From: Notospermus geniculatus
Taxonomy: Eukaryota > Nemertea > Pilidiophora > Heteronemertea > Lineidae
Reading direction: 5' to 3'
DNA: 64,000 nucleotides
Assembly: GCA_002633025.1 (NCBI GenBank)
Contig: NMRB01000082.1
Coordinates: 539,882 to 603,881, forward strand
Position 1 is the stretch's first letter. Every line of letters starts with the position of its first letter. Under the pieces are notes generated by a model. The model had not been told where the DNA came from. It searched no databases and saw only the letters and a list, made by a program, of their open reading frames with translations. Positions 47,601 to 62,600 of this stretch are shown piece by piece. The position numbers were made by a program, and so were the translations under genes.

Positions 47601-50600
47601 CGCATTTTTTTGTAGTAGAAGTGCAGCTAGTGTGTCGTTTGTGTGGGTCTGGCACGTGATAGAAAAAGCAAGCCAGTGTCTCAACTGTTGCGTCTTCCAC
47701 TGTAAAACAATCTCGAAGTGTTTCTCGTTATGAATCCCGATAGCCAATCTGAGCTGGAAGAATGGGCAGTGGATCATGATCGAGTTATGATAAAACGTGC
47801 GTTACTTACTCCTGACACACCGACCTCGATAGAATTTCTTGCCGGAAGGACATCCTGGAAATAGTCAAGTAAAATAAACAAAATCCGCACTAAATACATG
47901 TAGAACCGGACCCGAAATTCCGTAATGGAAGCAGAATAAGAACGGACAAATACCGCATTTTTTTGTAGTAGAAGTGCAGCTAGTGTGTCGTTTGTGTGGG
48001 TCTGGCACGTGATAGAAAAAGCAAGCCAGTGTCTCAACTGTTGCGTCTTCCACTGTAAAACAATCTCGAAGTGTTTCTCGTTATGAATCCCGATAGCCAA
48101 TCTGAGCTGGAAGAATGGGCAGTGGATCATGATCGAGTTATGATAAAACGTGCGTTACTTACTCCTGACACACCGACCTCGATAGAATTTCTTGCCGGAA
48201 GGACATCCTGGAAATAGTCAAGTAAAATAAACAAAATCCGCACTAAATACATGTAGAACCGGACCCGAAATTCCGTAATGGAAGCAGAATAAGAACGGAC
48301 AAATACCGCATTTTTTTGTAGTAGAAGTGCAGCTAGTGTGTCGTTTGTGTGGGTCTGGCACGTGATAGAAAAAGCAAGCCAGTGTCTCAACTGTTGCGTC
48401 TTCCACTGTAAAACAATCTCGAAGTGTTTCTCGTTATGAATCCCGATAGCCAATCTGAGCTGGAAGAATGGGCAGTGGATCATGATCGAGTTATGATAAA
48501 ACGTGCGTTACTTACTCCTGACACACCGACCTCGATAGAATTTCTTGCCGGAAGGACATCCTGGAAATAGTCAAGTAAAATAAACAAAATCCGCACTAAA
48601 TACATGTAGAACCGGACCCGAAATTCCGTAATGGAAGCAGAATAAGAACGGACAAATACCGCATTTTTTTGTAGTAGAAGTGCAGCTAGTGTGTCGTTTG
48701 TGTGGGTCTGGCACGTGATAGAAAAAGCAAGCCAGTGTCTCAACTGTTGCGTCTTCCACTGTAAAACAATCTCGAAGTGTTTCTCGTTATGAATCCCGAT
48801 AGCCAATCTGAGCTGGAAGAATGGGCAGTGGATCATGATCGAGTTATGATAAAACGTGCGTTACTTACTCCTGACACACCGACCTCGATAGAATTTCTTG
48901 CCGGAAGGACATCCTGGAAATAGTCAAGTAAAATAAACAAAATCCGCACTAAATACATGTAGAACCGGACCCGAAATTCCGTAATGGAAGCAGAATAAGA
49001 ACGGACAAATACCGCATTTTTTTGTAGTAGAAGTGCAGCTAGTGTGTCGTTTGTGTGGGTCTGGCACGTGATAGAAAAAGCAAGCCAGTGTCTCAACTGT
49101 TGCGTCTTCCACTGTAAAACAATCTCGAAGTGTTTCTCGTTATGAATCCCGATAGCCAATCTGAGCTGGAAGAATGGGCAGTGGATCATGATCGAGTTAT
49201 GATAAAACGTGCGTTACTTACTCCTGACACACCGACCTCGATAGAATTTCTTGCCGGAAGGACATCCTGGAAATAGTCAAGTAAAATAAACAAAATCCGC
49301 ACTAAATACATGTAGAACCGGACCCGAAATTCCGTAATGGAAGCAGAATAAGAACGGACAAATACCGCATTTTTTTGTAGTAGAAGTGCAGCTAGTGTGT
49401 CGTTTGTGTGGGTCTGGCACGTGATAGAAAAAGCAAGCCAGTGTCTCAACTGTTGCGTCTTCCACTGTAAAACAATCTCGAAGTGTTTCTCGTTATGAAT
49501 CCCGATAGCCAATCTGAGCTGGAAGAATGGGCAGTGGATCATGATCGAGTTATGATAAAACGTGCGTTACTTACTCCTGACACACCGACCTCGATAGAAT
49601 TTCTTGCCGGAAGGACATCCTGGAAATAGTCAAGTAAAATAAACAAAATCCGCACTAAATACATGTAGAACCGGACCCGAAATTCCGTAATGGAAGCAGA
49701 ATAAGAACGGACAAATACCGCATTTTTTTGTAGTAGAAGTGCAGCTAGTGTGTCGTTTGTGTGGGTCTGGCACGTGATAGAAAAAGCAAGCCAGTGTCTC
49801 AACTGTTGCGTCTTCCACTGTAAAACAATCTCGAAGTGTTTCTCGTTATGAATCCCGATAGCCAATCTGAGCTGGAAGAATGGGCAGTGGATCATGATCG
49901 AGTTATGATAAAACGTGCGTTACTTACTCCTGACACACCGACCTCGATAGAATTTCTTGCCGGAAGGACATCCTGGAAATAGTCAAGTAAAATAAACAAA
50001 ATCCGCACTAAATACATGTAGAACCGGACCCGAAATTCCGTAATGGAAGCAGAATAAGAACGGACAAATACCGCATTTTTTTGTAGTAGAAGTGCAGCTA
50101 GTGTGTCGTTTGTGTGGGTCTGGCACGTGATAGAAAAAGCAAGCCAGTGTCTCAACTGTTGCGTCTTCCACTGTAAAACAATCTCGAAGTGTTTCTCGTT
50201 ATGAATCCCGATAGCCAATCTGAGCTGGAAGAATGGGCAGTGGATCATGATCGAGTTATGATAAAACGTGCGTTACTTACTCCTGACACACCGACCTCGA
50301 TAGAATTTCTTGCCGGAAGGACATCCTGGAAATAGTCAAGTAAAATAAACAAAATCCGCACTAAATACATGTAGAACCGGACCCGAAATTCCGTAATGGA
50401 AGCAGAATAAGAACGGACAAATACCGCATTTTTTTGTAGTAGAAGTGCAGCTAGTGTGTCGTTTGTGTGGGTCTGGCACGTGATAGAAAAAGCAAGCCAG
50501 TGTCTCAACTGTTGCGTCTTCCACTGTAAAACAATCTCGAAGTGTTTCTCGTTATGAATCCCGATAGCCAATCTGAGCTGGAAGAATGGGCAGTGGATCA

Positions 50601-53600
50601 TGATCGAGTTATGATAAAACGTGCGTTACTTACTCCTGACACACCGACCTCGATAGAATTTCTTGCCGGAAGGACATCCTGGAAATAGTCAAGTAAAATA
50701 AACAAAATCCGCACTAAATACATGTAGAACCGGACCCGAAATTCCGTAATGGAAGCAGAATAAGAACGGACAAATACCGCATTTTTTTGTAGTAGAAGTG
50801 CAGCTAGTGTGTCGTTTGTGTGGGTCTGGCACGTGATAGAAAAAGCAAGCCAGTGTCTCAACTGTTGCGTCTTCCACTGTAAAACAATCTCGAAGTGTTT
50901 CTCGTTATGAATCCCGATAGCCAATCTGAGCTGGAAGAATGGGCAGTGGATCATGATCGAGTTATGATAAAACGTGCGTTACTTACTCCTGACACACCGA
51001 CCTCGATAGAATTTCTTGCCGGAAGGACATCCTGGAAATAGTCAAGTAAAATAAACAAAATCCGCACTAAATACATGTAGAACCGGACCCGAAATTCCGT
51101 AATGGAAGCAGAATAAGAACGGACAAATACCGCATTTTTTTGTAGTAGAAGTGCAGCTAGTGTGTCGTTTGTGTGGGTCTGGCACGTGATAGAAAAAGCA
51201 AGCCAGTGTCTCAACTGTTGCGTCTTCCACTGTAAAACAATCTCGAAGTGTTTCTCGTTATGAATCCCGATAGCCAATCTGAGCTGGAAGAATGGGCAGT
51301 GGATCATGATCGAGTTATGATAAAACGTGCGTTACTTACTCCTGACACACCGACCTCGATAGAATTTCTTGCCGGAAGGACATCCTGGAAATAGTCAAGT
51401 AAAATAAACAAAATCCGCACTAAATACATGTAGAACCGGACCCGAAATTCCGTAATGGAAGCAGAATAAGAACGGACAAATACCGCATTTTTTTGTAGTA
51501 GAAGTGCAGCTAGTGTGTCGTTTGTGTGGGTCTGGCACGTGATAGAAAAAGCAAGCCAGTGTCTCAACTGTTGCGTCTTCCACTGTAAAACAATCTCGAA
51601 GTGTTTCTCGTTATGAATCCCGATAGCCAATCTGAGCTGGAAGAATGGGCAGTGGATCATGATCGAGTTATGATAAAACGTGCGTTACTTACTCCTGACA
51701 CACCGACCTCGATAGAATTTCTTGCCGGAAGGACATCCTGGAAATAGTCAAGTAAAATAAACAAAATCCGCACTAAATACATGTAGAACCGGACCCGAAA
51801 TTCCGTAATGGAAGCAGAATAAGAACGGACAAATACCGCATTTTTTTGTAGTAGAAGTGCAGCTAGTGTGTCGTTTGTGTGGGTCTGGCACGTGATAGAA
51901 AAAGCAAGCCAGTGTCTCAACTGTTGCGTCTTCCACTGTAAAACAATCTCGAAGTGTTTCTCGTTATGAATCCCGATAGCCAATCTGAGCTGGAAGAATG
52001 GGCAGTGGATCATGATCGAGTTATGATAAAACGTGCGTTACTTACTCCTGACACACCGACCTCGATAGAATTTCTTGCCGGAAGGACATCCTGGAAATAG
52101 TCAAGTAAAATAAACAAACCATGGAAAAACGGGATAGCTGACTTCTATCTGTGAATAGTGAGGTTTCGCAAGCGCCCGGTTAGGCCATACGACAACATTT
52201 ATCTTATCTATTGTTTGGGTCCCCACACAACAACAGATAAACGTCGTCGTAGGGCCTAACCGGGCGCTTGCGAAACCTCCCTAATGTCGGTTTTCGTCAA
52301 CGACTGCTACTTTCAGCATTTAACCCCTTCTCCACCATACGCAACAATAAGTCCATGGAGAATAATTATTCCGTTACCCAGCAGATCGAAAGAAAAGAAT
52401 TGAAGATAATGTGTCACGGGTATTTTCACGAGTCACGGAAATCACTGTTTATTTACTTTTTCTTTGTTCGTGTCCAGTCTTTCTCTGTCTTATGAATAAT
52501 TTGTTGGTGGTATGGAAGCTGAAACCTAACACACGTCATGATCTATTTCGAAGAAGACCAACATTAGGGAGTTATCGCAAAGCCCCCCGAAACGCCAACG
52601 CGAACGCCAAACCCATTGTTCGACGCCACGAAGACTGCACCGAACAAAAGGATAGACGTTCGCGTTGGCGTTTCGGGGGCTTTGCGAAAACTCCCTAATC
52701 ATATACGTACTGGTCGAACAATATGCGTTAAATCCTTTTTTCCCACGCCAAGGTTTTCTACCGCAGGTCCTTATTCCGGGTGGAGAAGTCCCGCAACCTC
52801 TTCTTGGCTTCCAGATTGGATAATAAGCGCCACCATTAGTCAGCCATCCACAAGAACAGGAGTCCATCCCTGCCCTAAAGGATGCCAACAACTCCGCATA
52901 CGTCGCCAACTTCAGCCCTCGTTTGGCACATTCCTTGACTGCTGCAGCAACATTTGGGATCGTGTAGTGCTTACGATTATTCAATACAAGGATAATTGGA
53001 TATCTTGTTGGAGCTGAAATTTGGAGGGGATGATTTTTGTACATGTATTATAAATGCGTTTCTGCTACATGTAGGTATCTGGTAATATTTTAGCCTATTT
53101 TGGGGGCTTTTAGTAACTTCAGTGTTTGACGAGGCTGTTTTTGGCCGTAATGCTCTAACTTCTGAAAGAGGAATATCATTTCTTTGATACATTCTATAAA
53201 TTATATGTGCAATAAATATGCTGTCTGTAAATATGAATTACATGCCCAAACCCTCCTTGAAAGAATATCAAGATACCACCCTCCTGATGACCACAGGGTT
53301 TCACTCCTGGAAGAACTCCTGGTGATGCGGGATAGTGGTCTTGGTATTCTCTCAAGCGATGAAATTACTGACATCATTACCCATCTACAATGTATGTGTC
53401 ATTAATTTACACCGATGTAATGTCAATCTTGTCCAAAAACCTATAAGGCAGGTCTGTAAATATGTTTATTTCTTGACTCGTTTTGTACACACTGACATCC
53501 TCCTGATGACCACAGGAGGATGTCAGTGTACACACTTTTGTACACACTGTATTCTATACGAGAAATAAATAATAATAATTTAATTAATTAGTAATATCAA

Positions 53601-56600
53601 AAATAGATAAATATCAAGAAGTCAACTTCCAGGACTTAGCACATTTTCGACCCCAACAGGGGTCTTCTTCAGGCTGGCAATTTTCCACACTAGATTTCAG
53701 AAAAGACTAATCAAAAATAGATAATATACAATTGATAACAATGGTTCCGTTCCTTTCGTTGATCACGCTGAAAGTACAATTAGTATTTGTCAATTCATTT
53801 GGGAGTACTCTACGAGGCTAGAGAAACTAGTGTGTAAGAGGTCCAATGCGGTTTTCAGCGGATTTTTTCGACGCTGATACCATAGATAGCCAGGAAAATT
53901 TACCACTACATAATATGTCGGAATCAAGTTTCTTCACCCCACTGGTTTGGAGATATTCAAGATAAACTGCTGTCCATTTACTTTTGGCCATGAGTGTACG
54001 TATGCATGCATAGTCCGTTCCAGATACCGAAGGCAAATGGTACTAGGTTGAACTCTGCAATGTTACACGACCCTGTTCACTATTTTGACGAGCTATTGCA
54101 CAATACTTTAACAGGCGAGTCCAACGGTATAAAGAATAATGCATGTCACCATGCCTATTGGCTGTGTTTGTGGTCAAGCTGTTAGTAATAGACTAACCAA
54201 AACTGACAAGGTTAGCCAAGTGCGATTTGCCTTAGAGGCGACGAGTTGCATCCAGTCGCAAGTGCGCTATCGCTGGGCTTTAGAATGTGATTTTACCTCG
54301 ATTTGTAACACGGTTATGAAGCCTTTTTACAAAGCGACTTCCACTGTAAAACAATCTCAAAGTGTTTCTCGTTATGAATCCCGATAGCCAATCTAAACTG
54401 GAAGAATGGGCAGTGGATCATGATCGAGTTTAATATAACAAAACGTGCGTTACTTACTCCTGACACACCGACCTCGATAGAATTTCTTGCCGGAAGGACA
54501 TCCTGGAAATAGTCAAGTAAAATAAACAAACCATGGAAAAACTGGATAGCTGACTTCTTTTTGTGAATGTCGGTTTTCGTCAACGACTGATACGTCCAGC
54601 ATTTTACCCCATCTCCACCATACGCAACATCGTGCGCAATTTTATAAGTCCATGGAGAATAATTATTCCGTTACCCAGCAGATCGAAAGAAACGAATTTG
54701 AAGATAATGTGTCACGGGTATTTTCACGAGTCACGGAAATCATTGTTCATTTACTTTTTCGTTGTTTCGTTTCTTTGTCTTGTCACATGCCCCTCCAGAA
54801 ATTCTTTTGATGCCGAAAGTATCCAATTCGGTGGGTTGGCATGCCCCAAAATTTCAAAATAACATAATGTGGACATCCATATTTAGAAATATGGAATGTG
54901 AACAATGAAGCGATGATACATATTATGATACACTAGCAACAACCCGTGGCAATCGGCGGTCCTGAATTTGGCCTAGAGGAGCCCGGTGGTGTAGTGGTTC
55001 GGGTCTCCGACTAGCGGTCAGAGGATCCCGGGTTCGAATCCCACTGGGCGTGAGACTTTGGGCAAGTCTCTTTACCTCACTGGCCTCTCTCCACCCAGGT
55101 GTATAAATGGGTACCGGTCGGAAATGCTCAATTGTAGCGCTGAATGAGCAGCTCATCTGAGTTCTACTGAAAGGTTTCAGCACAGACTGGGGTTAAAGTG
55201 TAAAGTCGGATGAGAACCTCTACCGTAGTTGATATCAGACTATAAACCCAAACTTTAACTTTAACTTTAGGTTGGAACGAATGCACGGCACGGCTGGAAT
55301 TGGTGCAACACGGTGTGCGGTGGGGAGAATTTGGAAAGCAATCGAAACACACGGTTAAAAAGTAAAATTACTATCAGAACAAAGTACTCTTTGCAAATTA
55401 AAGCACCCGTTGCATCAGGATATGGTATCCTCTATTACCATGCCGAATTGAGCCGACTTGAGCTCGAGATGCAATTTGAGGTCAACTTCCTGCACTCTGA
55501 GACATCTGACATCTTATCACTAATGGACGGTAGCCATTTCGGATATTGTTATCAACCTGAGTTGACCTGTTGCTATAACTTGCTATGTAATGACTGTACA
55601 CGGTTCGGGTGGAACGGATTTTCTGCCCGATCTCCTCCTCAGCTAGGGCTTGAAGCCTTCGAAGAGCGGCCTGTGTGTAGAGTACAATAGGAGGAAAGTA
55701 TCATGACGGTATTTTGGTTTTAAATGAAGTGATTATTTGTATGAAAAAGAGATAAAATCAGATGTGTGGTGACCTGTGCTGCCATCTACAAGAATGCCAG
55801 TGACCTACGCGTATCTGGTAACCTGTGCTGCCATGTAATGTACAAGACAGACAGTATCAGAATGCCAGTGACCTACCTCGACTGGTCAGATACACAGTAG
55901 CACTCATGTGAACCTATACCATGAATCTCACATAGGGACTTGAGGCATGCATTGCAGGAGTGGTGGGTGTGTTACAGAGGTCCAATGACACACCCCCGAG
56001 TAATGCCCCGGTATACTGACGCATACCTAGGAGAAAAATAACAAGGGATACAACTTCACACAGGGGACCCCATTCGGACATCTTCACTTCAACGACCTGC
56101 CCAGAAGCCAAATCGCAACCAAATTTCACAAACAAGGTAGGCCTACGGTACCGGTACCGTTTTGAAGCTAAAATGTATAGATTCAAAATAAACCAAGATT
56201 CATTTATTATCTTGATATTGTACATTGATTTGGGGGTTCGAATGTGCCCAAACACCCCCAATTTTCCCTCTTCGACAAAACCTTGCCCAGGAAATCAGGC
56301 CCCGACGATCGACAAAAAGTGGAGAGATCTCCACAACCACTCGGCCGATTGGGATGAAACGCATACCAATTTCATCAGAAGAAAGATTCAAAACTAACTT
56401 ACCACCATTTGAAGGAATTTAATCCTAATCCAACTGTGTTTTGGACAACTTTTCAACGAAAAAGTCGACCAAAAGCACAGAGGCTCGACAATACGTAAAG
56501 TAGTGCCACGAAGTCCCAGGCGAAGCCCAGGCTTTGCCTGGGACTTCGTGGCACTACTTTACACGTATTGTCGAGCCTCTGTGCCAAAAGATGCTCCAAG

Positions 56601-59600
56601 ATGCTCAACATGATCATTTTGGTTCCCGAAGTCACCGTGTGATGGCGTCCTAAATGGTGACTTCGGCACTGGCTGGGCCATTCGGAACACCTCGGGTCTT
56701 TCCGTCATTGTTCGGGAAAGCCCCTCGGATGTCATACAGTCATTCGCGGAGCGATTCTGGTCGTGATCACGACCAGAATTGTTAGGCTACCGCGTCACTC
56801 ATGACAAGTAGCCACCTCCGCGAACAAATATAACACCTGCAAACCCTGGCTGTCTGAAGGCGTGTTTATATATTTGATACGCTGTATGTAAACTTGGAAG
56901 TGACACGCCAGTAAGGTAGTTATTTACACATTTTGGTGATCATGCCGGGCAAGTGGGAAAGTAGCTCTCGCCACTAACGTATAATATACGTTGTGATGAA
57001 ATCCCTCAAATAGTTACTCGCTAGAATTCACGTAAAACGCATGGACAGCATTGAATCAGTACACTATTGACATGATTGAGGACTAAAGTAAGCGAAAATG
57101 ATCATAAAATGTGCGATTTACGTCATTTCAGTACTATATATTAGCGAACTATTTCTTAGCGGAAGAACACTCCGCCAGTCTGCGTAATCGGCGCGCCGCA
57201 TCACATATCCTTCCATTTCAATATGGCCGCTTATGTATGACATTAGAGATTGAAATCTGGCAAAGTTTCAAGCTCTAAGTTGAGAATGTGGCTGGGCGCC
57301 ATACTTGTTTTTTTCATTGATGACGTCACGGAATTCCCAGAATTTCTAAGATGGCGGCAGCAGATAAACTAGACTGGTACCCGATCCTAACTATTTTACA
57401 TCGGGCTTTTGCATATGTTAGGACCGGGCGTGCCTACCGCCTTCGTGCCTCTGATTGGTCGGTTCTGGCGCAGGTCTTGTGTGAAGTTGTATCCCTTGTT
57501 ATTTTTCTCCTAGGTATACGTCAGTATACCGGGCATTACTCGGGGGTGTGTCATTGGACCTCTGTGACACACCCACCACCCCTGCAATGCATGCCTCAAG
57601 TCAAGTCCCTGTGATGAATCTGGGTCATCTTGGCATTATGAGGCTGATTGAAGAAGTCTATTAATTCATCTTCCCCTTGGAGGAATCCTCCAAGAATAGG
57701 GCGTTTTCGCAAAAATTTAAGCCCCAGAAACGCCAACGCGAACGTCTAAATCCTTTTGTTCGGTGCTGTCCTCGTGGCATCGAAAAATGAGTTTGGTGTG
57801 CTGTTGCCTAGAAAGTCAAAACTGCTTCTCATGGATTTGACGGTAAACGATTAACAGATGGATTCCTAGCTATGAAACTACTCCTCTCCAAACACACTCA
57901 TCAATAAACAACACCCTCGACCACAGGATATTCAAGGACAAACACACTCCTTCAAAATGTGCTCGCCACGGGTAGTGAACAATAATAGAGAGGATGCGCA
58001 GCTTTGCGACTCCGACTCCGACTTCAACTATGAGAATGAATTGCAGTCCGCTGTGGACATCCTTGATAAAAACGATTTGATAGACGTTTGCAAATCGTAA
58101 AATGCCATAACTTTGTGGCATAATAATTTTGACTCGTAGTCGGAAGTGCGCATAAATCGTAAATATCGTAGTCGTCATGGTCGTGTCTCAAAGTCGCAAC
58201 CACTAGGATTACGACTTTAATATTCATTATTTATCCGCACTTCCGATTTATAAGGCCAAATTTTCTGCCTTCAATTATGGTGTTTGATGAATTGAAAACT
58301 TCTATCACATCGTTTTCATCAAGGATGTCCATAGCGGACTGCAATTCATTCTCGTAGTTGAAATCGGAGTCGGAAAGCTGCGCATCCTCTCTATTGCCGA
58401 CCTTTTATCCCATTTGATTTTGCTGCACAATTTGCCTGGGGGAGGACGCATTTGCCCCCCCCCCTCGTCCGTATGCTAGCTACGGGCCTGGGGCCATATG
58501 CATAAAACATCTTAAGTGTAAAATTTCCCTTAAACTATTGTTCCAAACAAAAGATAAGGGAAATTTTACACTTAAGATGTTTTGTGCATCCGGCCCCGGA
58601 TACATGTACATATGTATTTAAAGGGCTCCGCACACTAGCGACTAAAATGGGGGCGACTACCGATGCGACTATTACGTCGCCTGCGATAATTACCTTTGAG
58701 ATGGATCAGTGATGTTTTCCACCACATCACTGATCTTCCAAGGAGGCATTTGTCGCAATCGAGTCAGCAAAAATTGTAAAAACTGAAAATATGTTAGTCG
58801 CTTCGGTGGTCGCAAGGCCGGTCGCCTAGAAAATCGCTCGAAAAATCGCTGGTGTGCGGAGCCCTTTAGATTATAACTACGGTAAGAAGCCGAAATCTTT
58901 GTTATAGACTGTGACACACGTCATGAACTATTTTGAAGAAAACAAACAATCAGATACGTACTGGTCGAACAGTATGCGTTAAATCCTTTGTGCCCACGCC
59001 CACTACCACAGCTCCTTATTCCGGGTGGAGAAGTCCCGCAACCTTTTCTTGGCTTCGTGATTGGATAATAAGCGCGACCATTAGTCAGCCATCCACAAGA
59101 ACAGGAGTCCATCCCTGCCCTAAAGGATGCTAACAACTCCGCATACGTCGCCAACTTCAGCCCTCGTTTGGCACATTCCTTGACTGCTGCAGCAACATTT
59201 GGGATCGGGATCGTGTAGTGCCTACGCTTATTCACTACAAGGATAGTTCGATATGTTCGAGCTGAAATTTGGAGGGGATTATTAATATTATTTTTATTAT
59301 AAATTGTTTTAAAGTGCTAAATAATGTTGTACATTTACAAAGCACTGTAAGTGTGGCACAGAGGATGACTTTTGTATTATAAATGATCTGCGAGGTATCT
59401 GGTAATATTTTAGCCTATTTTGGGGGATTAGTAATTTCAGTGTTTGACGAGGCTATTTTTGGCCGTAATGCTCCAACTTCTGAAAGAGGAATATCATTTC
59501 TTTGATACGTTAGTAATATACAATTGATAACATAGTATGGCATGATATCCGTTGCAATATTCAATAATTATATTTTCCATTCAAAGTTTCAATATTTTAT

Positions 59601-62600
59601 GCAATGTTTACATTTTTTTATGCAATGTTTGCTATTTTATTCACGACGTCATGATCGCTGAAACGTCATGCGTTCAGAAATGACGTGTGGGACGTCATGA
59701 CGCTGTCCCGTCAGGTGCTGCGCTCTTTTGGAGTGATAGAATGGATTAGATGATGTTGCTTCAACCTCGTCCCCAGGATCTAACTCGAAATTAGACTGGT
59801 ACCCGATCCTAACTATTTTACATCGGGCTTTTGCATATGTTAGGACCGGGCGTGCCAACCGCCTTCGTGCCTCTGATTGGTCGGTGCTGGCGCAGGTGGT
59901 AAGTATGTGAACTATTATGTTGATAGATTTTCTATTTTTAACATGGAAAACCCCCGGCGTGATTGGTGAATTTCCTGGGTCAAAGGTCGGTCACCTTCTA
60001 TCTGCATTCTGGTACGTCAGCCGTATTGAGAATTGAATAAATTTACATAATTTACATAAAATTTTCAAGTGACGTCACTGTCAGAATTCCTCCACAAATG
60101 GCGGACACGACTGGTCCTACCATTCAAAAGCGACACCATCGGTAGGACCAGGTACTAGTCTAACTCGAAATTTCTTCTTCTTTTGCCTTGGGACGAGGTC
60201 ATTATCGGCTTCGATCGTTAACCAAGCCACACTCTTGACACTAGAGGGCGTTACGAATAACACCCTCTGGTATCGATCCATTCGGAACGGCGCATTTCAC
60301 CTCGGACACAAGTCCAAGGCAGCCATATTGTTTATCATCAAACCCACGTGACCGCCGTGGGACTAATTTCGCCGAATATCTTGTGCCCCGGCGCGGCGGA
60401 ACAAAAAAATTATGTACGTTCCAAACGCGGCGACGGGCGATTCTGTAGCGCTGTAAAACTGGCGCCACTGAACAAAAAAAATCATGTTCCAAGACGCGGT
60501 GATGGGCGATTTTGTCCCAGAGCGCCAACAAAATAATAGCGCTGTAAAACTGGCGCCACGGAACAAAAAAAATCATGTTCCAAGACGCGGCGACGGGCGA
60601 TTCTGTCCCAGAGCGCCAACAAAATAATAGCGCTGTAAAATTGGCGCCACGGAACAAAAAAATCCTGTTCCAAGACGCGATGTCGGGCGTTTTTGGCTGC
60701 GCCAGCATTTCAGCGCTCAGGAACAAAAGCCTGTTCCATTTCTTGACTCCTCGTACGGGTAGCCGGAGTTCGTTCCAAAGCGCGAGCATACTAACTTTAA
60801 CTCGTTTGGCATACTGACACATCTCCCAGCAGAGGGCTCTGATGATTGAACAGCTGCTCGTTACTCGTACTGGATGCAATATGTATGTGGGATAAAAATA
60901 TTTGTATGCGATAATTTTTTGGGATGGAATAAACATTTTCGTTGCACACATTACTTTTTCGTTGAATACCAAAAAAATTTATACAATGTAAACCTAAATT
61001 TTTATGCATGAAATATTTGTGTGGGATAAAAATATTTTGTGCGATATTTTTTGTGTGTAAAAAAATTGTCGAATACAAAAATATACAATACAAAAAATGT
61101 ATATTAAATTTTGCACAATACACCAAATTATTTTTGAATGAAAAAATGTATTTTTCGAATATGTATATTTTGTATCGAATAAAAAAGTCATTATCAAACA
61201 TAAAAAAATCATTGTCGCATACAAATATTTTACATTGCACATAAATATATCGTTTATTGAATATTGCAACGTTTGGCTTGCCATAGTTGATACATAAGGT
61301 TTTTAATTCACCGTTTCCCGACCTTCGTTTCCAAGATTTCCCACAATTCCATTTTCACACAAATATTTTCCTAACATTGAATGTAAAATTTGTGCTAACA
61401 TCGAACGAAAACTTTCCGAACATTGCATAAAATATTTCGACTTTGCATATAAAAATTGGTAATATTGAACGACAAATTTTCAAGATTGCATTATAAAGTG
61501 TAAACATCGAATAAAATAAAAGTAAATTATTGCACAAAAAATTGAAACTTTGAATAAAATAACAAACATTGCATGAAAAATTGTAACATTGCATAAAATA
61601 TTGAAACTTTGAATGAAAAATACACTTATTGCAACGGTTATCATGCCATAATAATGGTTCGGTTCCTTTCGTTGATCACGCAGAAAGTACAATGTCATCA
61701 TTTGGGAGAAAACACTGTATAATATGACTAAAGCAAGGTTCACTGGCGCACGGATCCGATCCGTTTCCAGTCCGTTTGCCCCTAGTTTTCCGGATACGAC
61801 AACGCTGAAGTCCATTTGTTAGATTTTTTACGGACATGAACCGGACGAATTCCGTGTGCCAATGAAGCTTGCTTATCCGGCCACCACACGGCCAACCTGC
61901 GAACTACACGATCCAGACCAAGTTATGAAAGGCCTAGTCAGGGTTACACATCACTTGTGAGTTTCTTTTCAACGGCAGACCGCAGTTTTATTCCACAGAT
62001 GACCTAGGTTTAATTGACATCATTCATGTCATTTACAAGTCGACAAAAGTGAAACTGACCCTCACCGCGGGATATCCATTTAATACGATGCTCACCAGGC
62101 GTGAGACGATTTCCATTGAACATGTAACCCTGACTAGGCCTTTCATAACTTGGCCTGCATCGTGTATAGTCAATGGGTGATATGAATAAAAGCCAGCAAA
62201 TGCTTTTACTTCAGATTTGTACAGCCTAGCATAGTGCATTTGTACTGCAAAATCCAAGTAAAAGCATTTACTAGTCTTTATTGATATGACCCAATAATTC
62301 GCGTAGTTCGCAGGTTGGCCAAGTCATATTATACAGTATGTATGTAAACAGTAACGTCATGATACATGTACATACATGATACATGTACATGTACATATTT
62401 AAGATTATAACTAAGGTAAGAAGCCGAAACACACGTCACGGTCGATTAGAAGACAAACAATCAGATACGTACTGGTCGAACAATATGCGTTAAATCCTTT
62501 TTTCCCACGCCAAGGTTTTCTACCGCAGCTCCTTATTCCGGGTGGAGAAGTCCCGCAACCTTTTCTTGGCTTCGTGATTGGAAAATAAGCGCCACCATTA

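Noticed and set aside
46009-52013. Repeated 118-codon frames, one per 353-bp unit
   Set aside because: They read through intron and exon in the wrong frame. Only the 45-bp segment between the AG and GTAAGT makes sense with the rest of the gene.
53630-53700. Hammerhead-ribozyme-like core (CTGAAGA, a stem ACCCC/GGGGT, GAAA) on minus
   Set aside because: There is an extra base next to the core and no base pair where stem III requires one. It more likely belongs to a common retroelement sequence.
57351-57614. Plus-strand frame starting at AAGATGGCGGC, looking like a YY1-type first exon
   Set aside because: Most of it is a dispersed repeat also found at 59789-59897 and, inverted, at 55920-56068, so it is part of an element.
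60241-60972. 243-codon minus-strand open frame
   Set aside because: It spans a tandem repeat with repeated peptide phrases and no domain. Its openness follows from the repeat.
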